In this document: in pieces, positions 38,150-49,279 of the stretch
How positions within the stretch are numbered: the first letter of the stretch is position 1
Layout of the letters: each line of letters begins with the position of its first letter
Assembly (NCBI RefSeq): GCF_910592395.1
Contig: NC_088319.1
Location: 14,818,001 to 14,882,000 of the forward strand
DNA length: 64,000 nucleotides
DNA from: Lineus longissimus
Taxonomy: Eukaryota; Nemertea; Pilidiophora; Heteronemertea; Lineidae
Direction of reading: 5' to 3'
Notes under the pieces: generated by a model
Databases searched by the model: none
What the model was told of the DNA's origin: nothing
What the model saw: the letters and a program-made list of their open reading frames with translations, nothing else
Program-made: the position numbers and the translations under genes

Positions 38150-38620
38150 ACAGCATTGCAAGTGTACAGCCGCGACTCGACGGAGTCTTTCGGATGTGCC
38201 GTGATAGATCACAAGTACCGAGACAGTCCTCCTGCCGCCTTTTTATACCAGTCGCTGCAGCTGGCCCGTCGTTAGATGAAATTGCACCGTAAAGCCAGGA
38301 TTCCCATCAAACCGTCAAATCGCAATTGGCCTCCTTCACTAAATTGTCCCTGCTGCTTTGCAACGATGCTGCAAATGTCGCGCCTGGAATGTGTTTTACT
38401 GGGCGTCTTTATAGATCAAATAAGACCCCTAGTCTGTCGTCCTGTCGCTGCATCCATCCTTGACAGTTTCAGGTCAACCTTCGACACGATTGCAAATGTT
38501 TCTACGCGTCTCTAGCTGCATGGCGGGTTTTACCGAGTGTCTCATAGATCATGCCGTCCCTGAGTCAGTCTTCCTGCCGCCTATAGTCCCCGCAACTGGT
38601 GCGTAGTCGATGATTTCGGT
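38150..38620. repeat. Degenerate repeat, three blocks
   Basis: AGATCA...GAGACAGTCCTCCTGCCGCCT (about 38208), AGATCAAATAAGACCCCTAG...TCGTCCTGTCGCTGCA (about 38413) and AGATCATGCCGTCCCTGAGTCAGTCTTCCTGCCGCC (split by one gap, about 38547) are related, spaced about 200 and 135 bp. They are old and diverged. Confidence 0.5.
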
Positions 38621-41600
38621 CCACTGCACTCAGCCTGTCAACACGTCTCAATCAGGAATCTTGGGACAAATAAATGGACTCTTTATGTGGGGTTGCATGG
38701 AGGGGGATGAATCACTCCCAGCCAGAGATACTGAGATCTCTGAGCGCAAATAGCGGAGCCTCCCGCTGTTGCGCACGATGTCGTGGATGACAGGTTTTTA
38801 GTAAATAGAAAGAAAACGACATCAAAATTTGGAGGTTTGGTTCTTCGGTTCGTCATGAATGCGTTTTTTTCCTTCTCCCCTTCTGGTGTTCCACCGCATT
38901 ATCTCCAATGTCTTGCGTGGTGCATGGCAAGCTTTACTCTTACCTTTTCTCGCCATAGTATGTACAGAGTCGTCGCCAGTTGCTTGGAATGGGCGCCTTC
39001 GAGGCTGCTGACCAGACAATGTGGTAAGGCCTACATGGGTGCCAAAATCTTGGCTGGCGGGGACGAGAAAGACCCCTTTACTTTTACTTATCCTTACAAT
39101 CACATGCAGACATGGCGACTATGCTTGCATTAGAAGTAGCCTGATCAGCTCTCAACGTATTTTGTAACATAACAAATTGTCCGATTGATTCCACGAGAGT
39201 GGTCTCAATCACACGCCAGATTAGAAACCCAGAACACCAGGTGACCAAGAAAAACTCCGCGATGACATAATCAGATAGCGTATGACTAAGGTAATAAATT
39301 GATTTTATGAGATTTCTATTCAAATGGAGATTGAAGTGAACAGCGGATATCAGATTTGTGTTAATGTGAAATGTTCACCACTCGTTTATATTTAGCGAGG
39401 GATGACGCCGACGTCGACACGCGACGATTTCCAAGCGACGTGCGCGGCAAGTTTTTAAGAGGCATAAAACTAAGGTGTAAATAATTGTCCCCGCATTTCC
39501 GTACTCGAGGCGTCCTCCGTACTGTCTCAATCAGTATCTCACTGAAGACTTTTCAGTATATGCATGCTGATACTAATGTAATTGATTTAACGCCACCTTC
39601 AACAGAAGGAGCAATTAACATCCTCCTGCCCTTCAGGATAACACCCTCTATGACACATCGGTTGCTGATATTCTATTATATCCAATTACGTTAATAACAT
39701 GTCATAATGAATATCATATTCATATCTAGTTTTATGTCTCTTTGATTTTGCTAATTAAAGTGTTCAGATACTTTCAAAAGGTGTTAGTTACGACTTCCCG
39801 CATCTCAAATAGACGTGTCTTTGTTCTTAAGCGAGGACTAAGTACTACAAAGGGCAAATCGACGCCAACATTCAGAGTCTTTCAACAAACGGTGCTCTAC
39901 AACCATACAATTTAGAGCAATTGGCAGAGTATCACCCCTACATACATGTACTTTTTCTAGTTTCTGATATCACCCCTCTATACTTTTAATAGTTTCTGAT
40001 ATCAAACTGTCTTAGGCAAACATTGGTGACAGAGTGTAATGATTACACTGGTTGAAATATCTCAAGTTTTGATAGATGACCTTTAAGTGAGAGAAAGAAA
40101 GGCTGGGGCGCGGCAGTTGATGCGTCATACCTGAGTGGGGTGATTCATGAAATAAAACTAGGATTGGAAATCTCCAGATGTAATTGGAGAAACAGGTGGT
40201 TTCAGAATGAGTATAAGTCAGTAAAGACAAATATTTTTATCTGATTTGCAGCTGATGTCTGGGACCGGTGTGTCAGGGTCTTAAGTTAGTTTTTGTAGCC
40301 ATGGAGGAGTCGTTTTCCCTAACCCGAACCATATGTACTTCATCCCTCTCACCACCCACACCCACCCCTCACCAACGCCATTCCCTTGTACGTTCCCTCA
40401 ATCCTTAGCCATTGTCTAAATGACTTGTGAAAACTTCTCACGGGGTCATATTTACAGCAATTTTTTCGTTGCAATCATACATTCAGCAGTTGGTTTTGCT
40501 GCCGTTGCTTCCTATTGCCGACATTAAGCAAGTTCTCGCGCTGACGCACTTCCCGGCCACCGTTCTCCCCTGGAACAGCACAACAAATTCATCAAATCCT
40601 CAAGTGCCCGCTTGAGAACATATCAAAAGGCGCATGCCACTTGTTATATCAGGTATTAGATGATCAACTTTAATTGCCCCGCTCGGGTCCCCGGCGTCTT
40701 TTTCAAGACGACTCATATGGGGAGCTCCGCGCCCGTGAGTCACGCATGTGGACTGTGTCTACAAGTTGCTTACGTCACGTAAAACGGTTTGCTTTATCCC
40801 CGAATGTAAATGGTCCCTTGCCGTTAGTTTTTAAGTGACTGGTGATATATCATTCTCGTCCCAGGGTATAGCGCACATGAAATGAGCAAGAGGCGTCACT
40901 GCGATCTTCGTATTTCATTGGGTAAATTACATGTATATAAAACTAATTATTAATATTGGTTTATTAGTTTATGTGGTTTTATTCTGGCATTCTGGTTGTG
41001 ACTTTGTCTTCACTCAGCAATTGAGGCCAAGGGGGATTTTTCTAGTCTTTTTATTCCATTTCACCACGGATGTAGCGCAAACACGTCCGTGATTTTACAC
41101 CAGGGGTTATAATGGGTTCATTTTTGCTTGTCACAGCCCAGTAGAAAAATGGAGAATGCACTAGCTGCATGACGGGAGGAAGACACTAGGCACCGAGAAG
41201 GTACATCATCCTCCTGGCCAACGAAATCTCACACCAAGGTTGTCCCTTTAATAGTCAAAACTGTGCAATGAGGATCAGAAAACATGAAGACCGATAAAGA
41301 GATAGGTGTCTCAAGTCTGCCTGGGACCAAGGTCGGATGTTAAATGGGCATCTCAATGGCAAACAGTGTCCGTTTGTCGTCTTAATCACCAAATGACCCG
41401 GGGAAGCGATTTCATCCCATTACTATTGCTACCTAATCAATCATTGCAGCTGTCGAGATGAGCAAGACGAGGAGCGGTGAAGGGAACAGGCGTCAGGACG
41501 GGCGACAGGACGAGCCCGGTACACTGCGTCCGGAGTGTACACCCAGGCAACCCCCGATAGCAGACCGTTTAATCAATATTCGAATAAGCAGACGTCTCCA

Positions 41601-42518
41601 TCTATCGTAATCAGGTGAAGGACCACCGTAGATATTAGTAGATGTATCTAGACGGGACTGATCGGACCACATGAAAAAGAATAATGATAAAAAACAATAC
41701 CTGTACTGGCCAAAGGAAACTCTCTAAAAAAATAACGATTGTTTTTTTAATTTACTGTAAAGGAGATACTAGTAGGTAATACCAAAAATTTGGCAGATTT
41801 CTTGAAAGGTCAAACATCTTGGCAGACCACTGAAATTATCAGGCCTATGGCCAAGCAATTTAAAAACACCCATTCATAACCAATTTAGGAGCGGAGCATA
41901 CATTTTCTGGGCATTCTACATCCAAAATTGCAAGGCAAAACTCACAGTATTCTTTAGGTGGAGTTTCTCTGGAGCACCAGCCGGTCAAAGAAATTATTTC
42001 TTAGACCTTTTACCCAAACAGGGACGCAGAGACAATGCTGTGCTTGCAAAGTATTTGGCTTGAAATGAGGCCTTATAATTTCATTTCTATTGCAGCTCCA
42101 ATCCTGCAATGTTATGCCATACACTTAAGCAAACCAAACGGCAATCACTTTTTATTCTAATACTAGTAACTACAAATGTATAAAAGGCACTAATTTTTAA
42201 ATCATATCCAGAGCTGGAAATATCTCAAGTTAAGGCGAATTTCTCACCTACATTTGCCGAGGACTAAAGAAACATTACAAATTAACAACAAGTTTCACAA
42301 TCTATAATAACAATATTAAAGTGATCAGTGCTTTTTCTCACAACTTCAAATCTTGCGAAGGACAGAAGGCCCAATGAATGTTATGCATAACAAGCAACGC
42401 TAATTTACAAATGGAATGAAAAAGTTAACACATTGGGGGAACACCACATAGCTGTCAGGTAATCACGCTCCGAACGGGTGACAATCAGAGTGGCCTGAAA
42501 TTTTCATTACTGACCCAC

Positions 42519-42678
42519 CTTTAGTGAAAAGGAATCCAACAAAAAATGGGGTCATTGTATACAGTGGTACTGTATTACCCCGACGAGAAGCAACACGTCC
42601 ATCACTAGCAGCCAAGATATTTGTGCGTACCGGTTTGACTACAGGCTGAAGTTGACGATGTACTCCTGACGGAGCCAT
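42519..42678 (-). CDS. Possible first coding exon, unrecognised protein
   Basis: A true ATG (42676-42678) opens a 53-codon frame rich in Arg/Val/Thr (VVKPVRTNILAASDGRVASR) ending in a hydrophobic segment (LYTMTPFFVGFLF). It meets a plausible donor, AAAG|GTGGGT. The frame remains open past the donor to 42463. Basic then hydrophobic could be an amino-terminal targeting or anchor sequence, but no family is recognised and no downstream exon was identified. Confidence 0.3.
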
Positions 42679-43481
42679 TGGGTGCTTTGTCTGCTCATTG
42701 ACCGAGGCATGGTGACCGAGGAGACAGTGACCGGGTTGGCACTAGCTGATCAACGGACATATACACAGAGCGGCAATTAGCATCTTCTCATCTTTTCTCG
42801 GTACTGCCCATTCACGTGGAACAAGTTTTACCTGGAACCCTTCTCCTTACGTAGCGTGGGGTACCAACCCACCGCAGATTCAGGATCATGCAATGGTTTC
42901 CAAATAGCCTCCACCCGACTCACCCGAGTGGTATCCATTCGCAATAGGCTTAACCACCGTCCTGCACCTTTGACATCACCATCTCTCAGGTGGTAACAAA
43001 GGTGCAATCAGGTCTCAAATTTGGGGGAAAGGGCTGAACGATAATGACACTTTCTGACCAATCAGAGTGTCACCAATTCAGAGCCCAATCACCTGACAGT
43101 TACTAGTATATGGAGTTACACCAAAATGCTAACATTTCATTACATTTGTAAAAGGTGTCGATTATTTCATCACATTCAGTGGACCCAAATCAACCATCTG
43201 AGGAAGGCCGAATGCGACAAATTGCATGGCTCTTAAAACTGAAAACAAGCGAGTCACTTCACTACCTAGGCTATACCAGAGTTATCACATATTTGAACAA
43301 GAAAACTTACTCTAGAACTAACTATTACAAGAAATCTAGCTACAATCTTTCCCTCTGTCCAGGAGCATGAATAGTTTTAAGGCTTTCTGAGAGTAAACCT
43401 CCTATCCAATAGGCAGACAATCCATTCAGTTCTGGTTGTAGTACTGCAGAATTCAAACTTATACTTAAAAACCTTTTAGGC

Positions 43482-43649
43482 CTACATTGAAAACCAGCAA
43501 TCCTCTGCTGTCAAATTGAATGTCCAGGTATTTTTGTTGCCATCGAAGTCCTTCATCACGCCCTTCATGCTCACAATGTCTTGCACGTGCCATACCATCC
43601 AATCCAAGGAGTTTCCGTGTGAACCAATCATAGACAAGGACTTTTCAAA
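43482..43649 (-). CDS. Possible terminal coding exon, unrecognised protein
   Basis: A good acceptor (AAATTTTGCAG) precedes 55 codons in phase 0 ending in TAG (43482-43484). The peptide looks genuine: FEKSLSMIGSHGNSLDWMVW near the start and KDFDGNKNTWTFNLTAEDCW near the end. Possible upstream pieces on the same strand (around 43735-43904 and 44022-44340) have good splice-like borders (CTCTTTCAG, CTTTTTTGCAG, GTGAGTA), but I could not join them in one open frame. The group may be a divergent gene transcribed away from ILKAP, or a decaying pseudogene. Confidence 0.35.
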   Translation of the reverse strand, partial: FEKSLSMIGSHGNSLDWMVWHVQDIVSMKGVMKDFDGNKNTWTFNLTAEDCWFSM

Positions 43650-44021
43650 CTGCAAAATTTAACATGTTAAAGCAGAATGAATTCTGTCACAAGAAACTTC
43701 ATGCCTCGGAGGCACGCTGGTCTCCAACCCTTTGGTTGACAGTTTGTCTATGGATACTTAGCCACGCCAAACCAAACAGTTCCATCTTCTCCTACTGAAG
43801 TACGAGTCTCCCTTGGATAGCCTAGGTGACATCCACTCCCCCTGATCAAACCCAGGCTTTCTACTGTAGTGGTGCTGATTCTCTCCGATGATCTTGAAAT
43901 CAGGCTGAAAGAGAACTCAAACTAGTAGATTTTTGTAGGATTTAACACAAAGAGAACAGGACCGTCCATCTAAGATTGAGAATGAAGATGATGGGTCACC
44001 AGAATCCTCAAGTACCGTACT

Positions 44022-44340
44022 CACCCCAACCTTGTAAGAATGTGGCAGGTAATGCAGTTATACTTGCTGCCAGACAATCGTCCACTACTGTCCTCATTGT
44101 ATGCATCCTGTAGTAGCTGGCCACCAAACTTATTCACACTTGTTCATACTGACAAATGTTCAATGCTTGACTGGTGCGGGTGCTAATGTAACTGTACCCC
44201 ATCTGAGATACCCAACTCCAGTCTCCACTCTGCTAAAAGTTCTCCATGTTGAAGACTGATCGGCACAGCCATCATGGCCAGAGCCTCTGTATTAGCTATG
44301 CAGACTCTCCGGTGTTTGGAAGCCATTTCCAATCTTGATC
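44022..44340 (-). pseudogene. Exon-like segment with splice-type borders but interrupted frames
   Basis: It starts after CTTTTTTGCAG and ends at a strong donor (GGTTGGG|GTGAGTA). Protein-like stretches appear in different frames: ISLQHGELLAEWRLELGISD near the start and NKFGGQLLQDAYNEDSSGRL near the end, separated by stops. This could be a decayed exon, two exons with a very short intron, or noncoding RNA. It lies 550 bp upstream of ILKAP on the opposite strand. Confidence 0.25.
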
Positions 44341-44727
44341 CTGCAAAAAAGCAGACCTTGCAAATTACAAGAAATTAGACAATATAATTTTCAACCACAG
44401 GGGTCGGTTCCTATATAGAACACAAAATATCAAAATTAGGCAACTCGACCAGGATGCTGGAACTCCCAATCGTAATTTTTTTTGAGGAAATGAACGCCAA
44501 ATTGTCAAAAATGTGGGCGCCACGACAATTTTTTGCGCACTGCACAAAAATCATGAAATACTGCATCAAAAGTGAAATAAACGGGTCAAAATCTTTGTGT
44601 GTTTGAGCTATGATATCTTATCTATCAACTTACCGCCCAAAATAGTCTTTACTTGCGAAAAGAATCGTAAAATCGAAGTTTTTGGAGGAGAAATTTTGAA
44701 GCAGCCGCGCAGTGAATTTACCACAAG

Positions 44728-44753
44728 CACGTGCAGACGTTGTGATGACGTCA
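44728..44753 (+). promoter_or_regulatory. CACGTG E-box and TGACGTCA CRE palindrome upstream of ILKAP
   Basis: CACGTG lies at 44728-44733 and a perfect cAMP-response-element palindrome TGACGTCA at 44746-44753, 140-165 bp before the ILKAP start codon in a locally GC-rich stretch. The position suits a core promoter or a bidirectional promoter with the minus-strand segments at 42.5-44.3 kb. Function is inferred from motif and position only. Confidence 0.4.
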
Positions 44754-44891
44754 TGGTTCATGGTAGGACACGGCCCGGCCACGGCTGACTCAGAAGGTGC
44801 ACTGAGGTATATCGAAATAAAAAATGCATAATTTTTTGTGTTGATATCGAAGTTTTCAGCGATCTAATTCTTTTATTGTCGAATCTGAAAG

Positions 44892-47800
44892 ATGGACTTG
44901 TTCGAAGATTTACCGGAGCCTTCAGGTACGTGCCGAGTAGTGCTCGGTAGTTGACAATTTTGCCTTTGAAGCGCAGATATTGGCGGTTATGTCCGAGAAT
45001 AGATCGGACTACAGCTGAAATGTGTACATGCTATATATTGTGAATTCTGCTGTATTATTGTCGGATAGATGCTAATTTCAGACAGACAGGTGTAATGTTT
45101 TGCACATTTCGGCCTGACTGAAGAGTTCACTGCCACTTTTCTGCTCTGATATTTCGTCTTTCAAACCGAGGCTAATGACAACCTTTTGGGGGGGGGGAAG
45201 GCAGAAAATCGTCGAAGTCACTCGGCTTCCACTTCCAGGACTACTAGCCTAGGCCTAGTATAGTAGTAGTACTACATTAGGACAGCCATTATCTGTTGTT
45301 GACAATTTTTGCTACAATTTCACCTTCAGCTCCTGCAAAGGAGGACAAACTCGGCTTGAATGACTCAAGTGCTCATCATCCAGTCGTGGGCCTATCCTCT
45401 GGGTTGTTTGATGATCTGCCATCGGTGGCTGCTGTTAATCCAGACAATGCCGGTAGTGTCATTGGCATGAAAAGGAAATCAGCATCTGATGATGATGACT
45501 TATGTCAAAACAATAAAATGAAATGTGTTGATGGTGCAGGTAGGTCAATTTACTTCTGAATTCTCAGGCAGGAGGTTTTGCTATTGTGAAAAGGCCAGAT
45601 TGGGTGTTCTGCCCTTGAGTTCATCAAAACCCCCACAAAATGATACAAGCTGCCTCTGCTAGGTGTTATTTTTGCTGTTTGAAGGTCCTGAACATTATGT
45701 GTAGCGTCTTCCAGAGAATCTTTAAAGAGGAGCAGCCAAACTGCATCTCCTACAACACGGTTTCTTACTTTGTGTCTCTCGCAGATGCAGCCCAATGTTT
45801 TGTAATGAGATTTGCTCAGCTCTGTGATACAGGGTTCACAATCATAATGTGGCAGTATTTTTTATAATTCATTTCTTTAGGCTGCTACAAACTCTGTGGT
45901 TACTTCGCGTGTCGAAAAGGTGAACGAGATGAGATGCAGGACACTCATGTCATCATCGACGATCTGATGAAATATGCAAAAATATCCGCTGCAGAACTGT
46001 AAGTAATATTCCTTTGTCTGACAGTCCTTAGCCAATTCTTCAAGGGTCAACAAAAACAGAAAGGTGTATTAATGTTTGGACCTAATTTGAACAGTATGTA
46101 GACTAAGCGCTCTCTTTGCCTTTAACTCTAACTTCATCAAATCAATCATTTAGAATACTGTTTTAGTCTTTCTCCACAACAGTAGTCTTGGGAATGTGTC
46201 TTGTGAAGTGATATTGAAATGTTTCGAAATACTCAAATTCTGCCTATTATTTTCATCCAGATTTAATTTTAAGAAGCATTGCTCCCCGGTCCAAGAATTT
46301 TTTCAAATTTCTCATTGACCTGCCACACCTGATATGTCTCTGCATCTAGTACATCCCAACAACCTTTTATTTCAGATACCGATTAGCTTACTATGCAGTA
46401 TTTGATGGTCACTCAGGGTCCAGGGCCTCCAAATTTTGCGAGAAAAATATGCACAAGTACATTGTCGACCAAATTCAGAAAGGTAACTATGTTAGTGACA
46501 GTGTTTGATAGTTACTGACAGGACCTGGTTTATAATCTATAGAAGTTCTTTAAGATTAGCTTCCATTGAATACAAAGGACTGTAATGCTGTGCTATTGAC
46601 TCAATAGTTTTGAAAATTGATAATGGCGTCACAAGTTTACAGGGAAACAGGCAGATCAGAAATTTTCAAAACCATTTTTTTCTTCTGTATTTTTCAGGAG
46701 ATCTATCACAATTAGAGAAAGACGTAAAAAAGATACTGACTGAAAGCTACCGAAAAACGGACGAGGATTTTCTCAAAGAGGCCACAAAGCAGTATGTGAA
46801 TTAATATTAGGTGATTTTCAATCTTTACCGTCCAAAGGATAATGCTCTACTCAAAGCTCTCTATGAGAGGAACTTCCACTTAATGGTTGAGCATGGCTAT
46901 GCTGCTTTGTGGTAACTTAGTTTAGAAGTTGACTAGGCCTCATTTCCCTCTGCCCTTTCAGTGCTTTGTATATTCATTACTTTTCAATCAGTTTTTTTGT
47001 TTGGAAAAAGTGTGCACAGTGGAACCTCCCTCAGCAAACACTTCTCTACTGAGGACACCCTCTTCATAAAAGACACTTGGTTTGGTCCGAGAATTGGTTG
47101 TTTCCATCCAATTCGACCTCTCTAATCAAGACACCTCTCTATAAAGGACAGCACTTGTCAGTCCCGAAGGTGTCCTTAATAGAGAGTTTCTACTGAATAT
47201 CGTAATAGAATATGACAGATGATTAGTTATGTTTGTTCTGATTTCAGAAAGCCGGCTTGGAAAGATGGTAGTACAGCAACTACGATGCTGGTAGTAAATA
47301 ACAATGTCTATTTAGCAAATATTGGTGACAGTAAGGTGAATATTACCGACGATAGCAAACTGTGTTGTGAGTAATGTTTGCTTAACTTCCTCAAATGTTG
47401 CAATGACATGTATCATTTAGAGCCACAGACAGGGTCAAAAATGTCTCCAGAATAGCCGTAGACTTATGAAAATGTTCTGACTATGGTTTGGATCCCCAGT
47501 CTGTTGCACACTGTCTATGGATTGCCCCCACGTTGCTCTCAGTAAATTGAACATTGAACTGCTCTTTCCTTTCCGACAGGCAATCCTGTGCCGTGAAAAC
47601 GAAGCGAAACAAGTTGCGCTGACTTTAACCAAAGATCACAATGCTGAGGTGTATGAGGAGCGGATGAGAATTCAAAAAGCTGGCGGTGTTGTCAGGTAAG
47701 TATGTCATTGAGGAGCCTCATAGCCAGGTTGGTAGAACTGCTGGTCAACCAAACCGAAATCAATAGGGTTTCGAATCTGGGGATAACCCAGGTTTAAATC

Positions 47801-48525
47801 TCTGTTGATATCAATCATCATAGCCAAGCCGTTGCCCTAAATCTGCTGAGATCAATCATTTTAGTTGAGGCCTTGCCCTAATTCTGCATAATACGTTTCA
47901 GAGATGGCCGCGTTATGGGTGTGCTAGAGGTGTCGAGGTCAATAGGAGATGGTCAGTTTAAAAAGCAAGGAGTCACATGTCTTCCTGATATAAAAAGATG
48001 TCAGCTTACTGAAAAAGACAAGTAAGTTGCCCGGACAGAACTTTGAATGAGGCGGTGTGGTTCAGGTGTCAGACTAGTGCTTGACATCATTAGTTCAATG
48101 CCAGGCACTGACATTGCATGTGACCTTGTTGCCATTGCAAGATAAAAGATTTATCCCAAATGAGAAACGCTGGAAACTTCTGTTGGACTTTCTTTTGCCA
48201 GACCCACTTGGCACCAAACGTAACAGTAGCATGCACCCATACTCTCAAGGAAGAATGCCGAGAATCGCAATCAATCCCTAAATTTCTCATCACTTCTTTT
48301 TTCAGATATTTAGTGATAGCCTGCGATGGTCTGTGGAAAACGATGACCCCCGATGAGGTTATGAAAATAGTACAAGAGGTCAAGGACACTTCACAACAGA
48401 CAGAGTGTCGGAGTTCAGAGGATGGCTTCTGGGACGCAGTATGTAATAGACTTGCGAATGAAAGCGTACGGAGGTTGAGTGGAGATAACGTGACTGTTAT
48501 TATAATCAGCATCAAACCGAAGTGA
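44892..48525 (+). CDS. ILKAP: Integrin-linked kinase-associated Ser/Thr phosphatase 2C (ILKAP)
   Basis: A metal-dependent PP2C phosphatase; the human protein binds integrin-linked kinase and restrains its GSK3/Wnt signalling. Nine exons join in frame to 368 residues (human 392): 44892-44925, 45330-45539, 45881-45998, 46376-46482, 46698-46791, 47248-47335, 47580-47695, 47902-48021, 48306-48525. The start MDLFEDLPEP closely matches the human amino end. PP2C motifs are in order: RKGERDEMQDTHV, YYAVFDGHSG, KPAWKDGSTAT, LANIGDSK, GRVMGVLEVSRSIGDG, LVIACDGLWK and SGDNVTVIIISI, so the metal-binding aspartates are kept. Two oddities: DGHSG for the usual DGHGG, and GDSK for GDSR at a splice junction. 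Introns carry two SINEs and a MITE. It converges on PPP1R7. Confidence 0.96.
45188..45197. repeat. Poly-G tract in ILKAP intron 1
   Basis: An uninterrupted run of about ten G residues lies in the first intron. It is a simple repeat, prone to length variation. Confidence 0.7.
47017..47195. mobile_element. MITE-like element in ILKAP intron 5
   Basis: The left end is CAGTGGAACCTCCCT and the right end, read on the other strand, CAGTAGAAACTCTCT, giving a 15-bp inverted terminus with three differences. The interior repeats CTCTCTA.TGAGGACAC and TCTATAAAGGACA-type motifs. The right end is only about 50 bp from the exon 6 acceptor. No coding capacity. Target-site duplication is unclear. Confidence 0.65.
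47709..47860 (+). mobile_element. tRNA-derived SINE in ILKAP intron 7
   Basis: GAGGAGCCTCATAGCCAGGT and the downstream GGTTTCGAATCTGG resemble tRNA A and B boxes. The block aligns over about 95 bp with the copy at 48905-49015, including GATAACCCAGG versus GACAACCCAGG. Confidence 0.6.
48046..48140 (+). mobile_element. Possible tRNA-derived SINE in ILKAP intron 8
   Basis: TGGTTCAGGTG (about 48058) suits an A box and GTTCAATGCC (48092) fits the B-box consensus GWTCRANNC, about 35 bp apart as in tRNA genes. It lacks a cloverleaf fold, so a SINE head is more likely than a tRNA. Confidence 0.45.
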
Positions 48526-48687
48526 ACACTCTCGTCTTCTGCTCATAGTCTCCCTTGAAGAACTATATGGGTTCACTTCACTTGGAGAATGTTTTCTGCA
48601 ACAGCATAGTTTCAAATGGATGTTTCATCATGGCGTATTCAATTCATGTTATTGTTGTCTCTCATTCAGTGTAGTAAGCTTCATGTT

Positions 48688-48693
48688 AATAAA
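48688..48693 (+). terminator. Probable poly(A) signal of ILKAP
   Basis: AATAAA 163 bp after the ILKAP stop codon. Confidence 0.7.
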
Positions 48694-48904
48694 TAGATTT
48701 CGAAACCTTGAATTACTTGGTTGTGCAATTTTTTAGCAGGATCATCAACTTAATAGGCTATCAATGGAGTTCCAGTAGAATGACAAGGTACAATATGGTG
48801 ACCTTACATGACTATGCTGATACATAGTGCATGAAATGAACACAGCAGAAGCCAGTTCCCATTCATTCATGCACTGGTAGAAATGGGCACCTTGAGTAAG
48901 TATT

Positions 48905-49015
48905 CAGAGGAGCCTTATAGCCTGGTGGTTAACACTGCTGGCTACCACACAAACCCGCGTTCAATACCTAGGACAACCCAGGATTATATTTCTGGATGAA
49001 CTGGCATGGCTTTAA
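48905..49015 (+). mobile_element. tRNA-derived SINE between ILKAP and PPP1R7
   Basis: GAGGAGCCTTATAGCCTGGT has an A-box-like core TAGCCTGGTGG, and GTTCAATACC (48959) fits the B box. It is a relative of the copy at 47709-47860. Confidence 0.65.
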
Positions 49016-49085
49016 GGGAACTAAACTTCCTGGCTGTTCACAGTTGTATGCATAAACCTGTGGTTACTTGTATCTGGTGTCGATA

Positions 49086-49269
49086 CACCTTTCCAGAAAT
49101 GGGGCGCTGAGTGTCCGAAATAGTGATGTCACAAGGGGAAACTAGGCCTTATGGTGGAGGGACAAAGGAGATACGTAGTCATGGTTGACCAACACACTTG
49201 AATGCCTTTAATGACAGGCAAGGGGGAAAAAGTTAGTTCCAATGCAAGCCACCAATTTCGTGAAGCATG
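49086..49269. mobile_element. MITE-like element, family A, copy 2 (inverted relative to copy 1)
   Basis: This 184-bp block is the near-identical reverse complement of 6752-6929. Ends CACCTTTCCAGAAATGG and, read from the other side, CATGCTTCACGAAATTGG are imperfect inverted repeats, bordered by TA at 49084-49085 and 49270-49271. Two copies with conserved borders confirm a mobile family. No coding capacity. Confidence 0.75.
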
Positions 49270-49279
49270 TATACCTGGG

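Larger units (their letters stand above)
31300..42450. other. Gene-poor region, no recognised gene
   Basis: About 11 kb without a frame I can attribute to a family. Open frames are 60-121 codons and mostly overlap on opposite strands. Identified content: a Penelope-like motif near 35740-35775, duplicated blocks at 37073-37286 and 38150-38620, and C-rich runs (36843-36890). Confidence 0.5.

Noticed and set aside
47709-48140. Functional tRNA genes in ILKAP introns
   Set aside because: A- and B-box-like motifs exist but no complete acceptor stem or cloverleaf can be formed. SINE heads explain them better.
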